NCBI GenBank assembly: GCA_044346855.1
Contig: JBIIYJ010000277.1
Span: forward strand, 1-7,096
Source: CAIKKV01 sp044346855
GTDB lineage: Bacteria; Verrucomicrobiota; Kiritimatiellia; CAIKKV01
Reading direction: 5' to 3'
Length of the DNA stretch: 7,096 bases
Under the pieces are notes generated by a model. It ran no database searches, had not been told where the DNA came from, and saw only the letters and a program-made list of their open reading frames with translations. A program made the position numbers and the translations under genes. Within the stretch, counting starts at the first letter, position 1. The number at the start of each line of letters is the position of its first letter. Below are positions 5,968 to 7,096 of this stretch, one piece after another.

Positions 5968-6220
5968 TACAGATTCCTGGCCCCACTTTCCTCCATCGGA
6001 TCCCTGCTCGCCCACCTCCCAATCCCAGGACTGTAGTAACGATACCCATAGTAGGCTAGCTTGGTATCCGCATCCCAATACTTCGTGGAAAGTATTGTAC
6101 GCGAAAATGGGGCCCCTATGGGGGTTTTGGCTCCCAAACGGGACCGGCGCCCAGGCTTGCTTTCAGCCAACGTGTCGGTTGTCAAATCTTTGAGATAGAA
6201 ACCCATGATGAACTTGCGTT

Positions 6221-6604
6221 CTATGGCAACCCTAAGATCGTTCGCAAATGCAACCGTGATTGTTTCATAATGGCAATGGCGCTCTTGGCGTCCTCGGCCG
6301 TTGCCGATTCTCCAGGGTAACGAAACTCGACTGCATAGACGGATAACCGCACCATGTTTTGCCGGAGAGAAACAAGATCAGGATAAGCGTCGGCGCATTG
6401 GTCCAGCAAAACGGGCAGGGCATGAATCTTGTGGACGATGAACCCTCGTTTCTCCAATATGGCTTTCAAGTATTTCTCAATGCACTGTTGAGCATGAAAA
6501 CATACGGAATTATGGGTGGAATAACGCCGGGCTCGTCTTAGAGACAGCGCTACATGAAAATCTTCCTCTGCCTTTTCAACCCATTCATCAACAGGTTTAC
6601 TCAT
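6221..6604 (-). CDS. HEPN-domain protein (PF05168 type), partner of the adjacent MNT
   Basis: A 127-residue HEPN protein. The start is the ATG at 6604, giving MSKPVDEWVEKAEEDFHVAL; it overlaps the MNT stop by 8 bases (ATGAGTAA), which fits coupled translation. The helix with the typical CFHAQQCIEKYLKAILEKRG is at residues 35-54, followed by HKIHALPVLL and the VEFRYPGE segment near the end. This is the layout of PF05168 HEPN proteins encoded beside minimal nucleotidyltransferases. Such pairs are proposed or shown to be toxin-antitoxin modules; the canonical R-x4-6-H ribonuclease motif of HepT is not obvious here, so catalytic activity is uncertain. The length is normal and no frame break is seen. 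The RHS remnant begins 14 bases downstream on the same strand. Confidence 0.85.
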   Translation of the reverse strand: MSKPVDEWVEKAEEDFHVALSLRRARRYSTHNSVCFHAQQCIEKYLKAILEKRGFIVHKIHALPVLLDQCADAYPDLVSLRQNMVRLSVYAVEFRYPGESATAEDAKSAIAIMKQSRLHLRTILGLP

Positions 6605-6908
6605 AGAGCACCTCGCCCTCTTCAAGAATGCTCCGAATGAAGGTATCGTTCATGGCCAGGCGTTCGGCCACTTCTGCCGGCCGCTTGACCAGCAGATCCA
6701 TGGGAAAGGGAGTATCGGCTTTGAGGCGAATGGCGATAGCCTGGTCCACGTTCCGGGGCTTGTCATGATCCATGATAATCAGAATATCCACATCGCTGTC
6801 TTCCGTGGCTTTGCCGCGGGCGTATGATCCGAAAAGGACCACGCGCTGCGGCCGGAACTCCCGGCCCACCGTCCTGGCATATTTCCGAATGAGTGATCGA
6901 TTCACCAT
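6597..6908 (-). CDS. MNT-domain nucleotidyltransferase, partner of the HEPN protein
   Basis: A 103-residue minimal nucleotidyltransferase with a complete active site: VVLFGSYARGKATEDSDVDI with G27-S28, then Asp39-x-Asp41, and the third carboxylate Asp71 in PFPMDLLVKRP. Start at the ATG at 6908 (MVNRSLIRKYARTVGREF), preceded by a weak AAAGAA. A longer frame opens at a TTG at 6977, but its 23 extra codons lie next to the IS end and look like promoter sequence. The gene overlaps the HEPN start by 8 bases. Together they form an apparently intact MNT/HEPN module, expected to act in the cytoplasm as antitoxin and toxin or as a nucleotide-transfer pair. The target is not predictable from sequence. 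Confidence 0.88.
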   Translation of the reverse strand: MVNRSLIRKYARTVGREFRPQRVVLFGSYARGKATEDSDVDILIIMDHDKPRNVDQAIAIRLKADTPFPMDLLVKRPAEVAERLAMNDTFIRSILEEGEVLYE

Positions 6909-6943
6909 GTCGTTCTTTTTAACCCCGTTAATGATCTGCGAGG

Positions 6944-6952
6944 AATATACCA
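6944..6952 (-). promoter_or_regulatory. Candidate extended -10 promoter for the MNT/HEPN pair
   Basis: The minus strand has TGG-TATATT (6952-6944), an extended -10 (TGn) with 5 of 6 bases of TATAAT, about 35 bases before the MNT ATG at 6908. A poor -35 (TTACCC, 6972-6967) is at 17 bases. The region lies directly beside the insertion sequence end at 6983, so transcription could also come from the element. Confidence 0.35.
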
Positions 6953-6982
6953 GAATCGCATCTGGAGGGTAACTCAAAAAAC

Positions 6983-7001
6983 GGCGCTTCCGGGTTTGTG
7001 G
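6983..7001. repeat. Terminal inverted repeat of the ISL3-like element
   Basis: GGCGCTTCCGGGTTTGTGG reads inwards from the proposed element boundary at 6983. It matches the general ISL3 terminal pattern with one or two differences. The other terminus is not in the window, so the pairing cannot be seen directly. Confidence 0.5.
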
Positions 7002-7010
7002 GGGGATTTT

Positions 7011-7096
7011 TCATTGAGCGGGAAGCGGGTTGAGGTCGAGGCCGCCGAAGTGGAAGAGGATGTCCGTCTTGAGCCTCTCCCTGTTCCGGTAGCCGC
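7011..7096 (-). CDS. Transposase C-terminal fragment (ISL3-like)
   Basis: Only the last 27 codons are inside the window: GYRNRERLKTDILFHFGGLD, then LNPLPAQ and TGA. The G-[FY]-R-N-x-E-x-[FL]-[KR] pattern followed by I-x-F-x-x-GGLDL resembles the C-terminus of ISL3-family (DDE) transposases. The catalytic residues are outside the window, so nothing can be said about activity. Its position 28 bases from a good terminal-repeat match supports the call. Confidence 0.55.
   Translation of the reverse strand, partial: GYRNRERLKTDILFHFGGLDLNPLPAQ

Larger units (their letters stand above)
5197..6206 (-). pseudogene. RHS-core C-terminal remnant with toxin-like tail, split by a frame change
   Basis: The end of an RHS polymorphic-toxin gene. 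From about 6095 one frame reads STKYWDADTKLAYYGYRYYS, then PGIGRWASRDPMEESGARNLYFF, the conserved end of the RHS core. At a T8 run (5967-5960) homology moves to another frame that reads FFINDAIGRLDYLGL, the usual core end before the variable tail. The first frame stops at 5919 and the second at 5197. The second frame has no ATG from its opening at 6078 down to 5466, so the tail needs a frame change or a non-ATG start. The Met at 6206 has no RBS and sits 14 bases after the HEPN stop. The 30-odd codons between it and STKYWD do not look like RHS repeats, so the long 5' part of the gene is missing. RHS proteins normally present and release C-terminal toxins. I class this as a broken gene, with recoding at T8 as the alternative. 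Confidence 0.75.
6983..7096 (-). mobile_element. End of an ISL3-family insertion sequence
   Basis: The right edge of the window holds the 3' end of a transposase (stop at 7013-7011) followed, 28 bases on, by GGCGCTTCCGGGTTTGTGG starting at 6983. From memory ISL3-family terminal repeats begin GGCTCTTCCGG...TTTGTG, so this fits as the terminal inverted repeat. ISL3 elements usually make 8-base target duplications; the flanking 8 bases are CAAAAAAC (6975-6982), and the partner copy would be outside the window. Family assignment rests on a short stretch. Confidence 0.6.

Noticed and set aside
5464..6078. The tail frame as an independent gene starting at 6078
   Set aside because: The codon at 6078 is TTG inside the TKYWD coding region of the RHS core, has no RBS, and the first ATG is at 5466. 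The upstream part of the frame is out-of-frame RHS core, so it is read only after the T8 point.
6909..6977. N-terminal extension of the MNT protein from TTG at 6977
   Set aside because: The 23 extra residues lie beyond the usual MNT start, adjoin the IS end and contain an extended -10-like sequence; the ATG at 6908 gives the normal length.

Overview
The window is a stretch of bacterial chromosome in two compositional halves. Positions 1 to about 3968 are very GC-rich, tightly packed and housekeeping-like. Positions about 3969 to 7096 are visibly lower in GC and hold accessory genes: two nucleotidyltransferase/HEPN pairs, the broken end of an RHS polymorphic-toxin gene, a small secreted protein and the end of an insertion sequence. 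No 16S rRNA, tRNA or phylogenetic marker is present. The high GC, the secreted protein with acidic runs and the RHS/MNT-HEPN cargo would suit a member of the PVC group (Verrucomicrobiota, Kiritimatiellota or Planctomycetota), but this is a weak inference.

Left half, minus strand, read from about 1866 down to 1: a secreted protein with three acidic runs and an acidic C-terminus, then queC (7-cyano-7-deazaguanine synthase), then the start of a lipoprotein that runs off the left edge. The queC start codons lie inside the Asp codons that end the acidic protein, so the two genes overlap. Left half, plus strand, diverging from the acidic gene: a YhiN/HI0933/BaiN-family flavoprotein (2002-3267) whose stop codon overlaps the GTG start of an RluA-family pseudouridine synthase (3264-3968).

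Right half, all on the minus strand, read from 7096 down to 3883: (1) the last 27 codons of a probable ISL3-family transposase and its terminal inverted repeat, ending at 6983; (2) an apparently intact MNT nucleotidyltransferase and HEPN-domain pair (6908-6221) with an 8-base overlap; (3) an RHS-core remnant (6206-5197) that has lost almost all of its 5' part and is split by a frame change at a run of eight T, followed by a 240-residue unrecognised tail; (4) a signal-peptide protein (5200-4670) that starts at the stop of the RHS tail (ATGA); (5) a second MNT gene (4534-4232) overlapping a HepT-like HEPN gene that keeps only its first 36-40 codons before running into unrelated sequence.

The left half looks like ordinary metabolism and RNA modification. 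The right half looks like a decaying conflict or defence island. The most interesting candidates are the RHS tail with its coupled secreted protein, a possible toxin/immunity pair of unrecognised type, and the T8 site that separates the RHS core from that tail. A second point of interest is the queC start embedded in an Asp-repeat tail.
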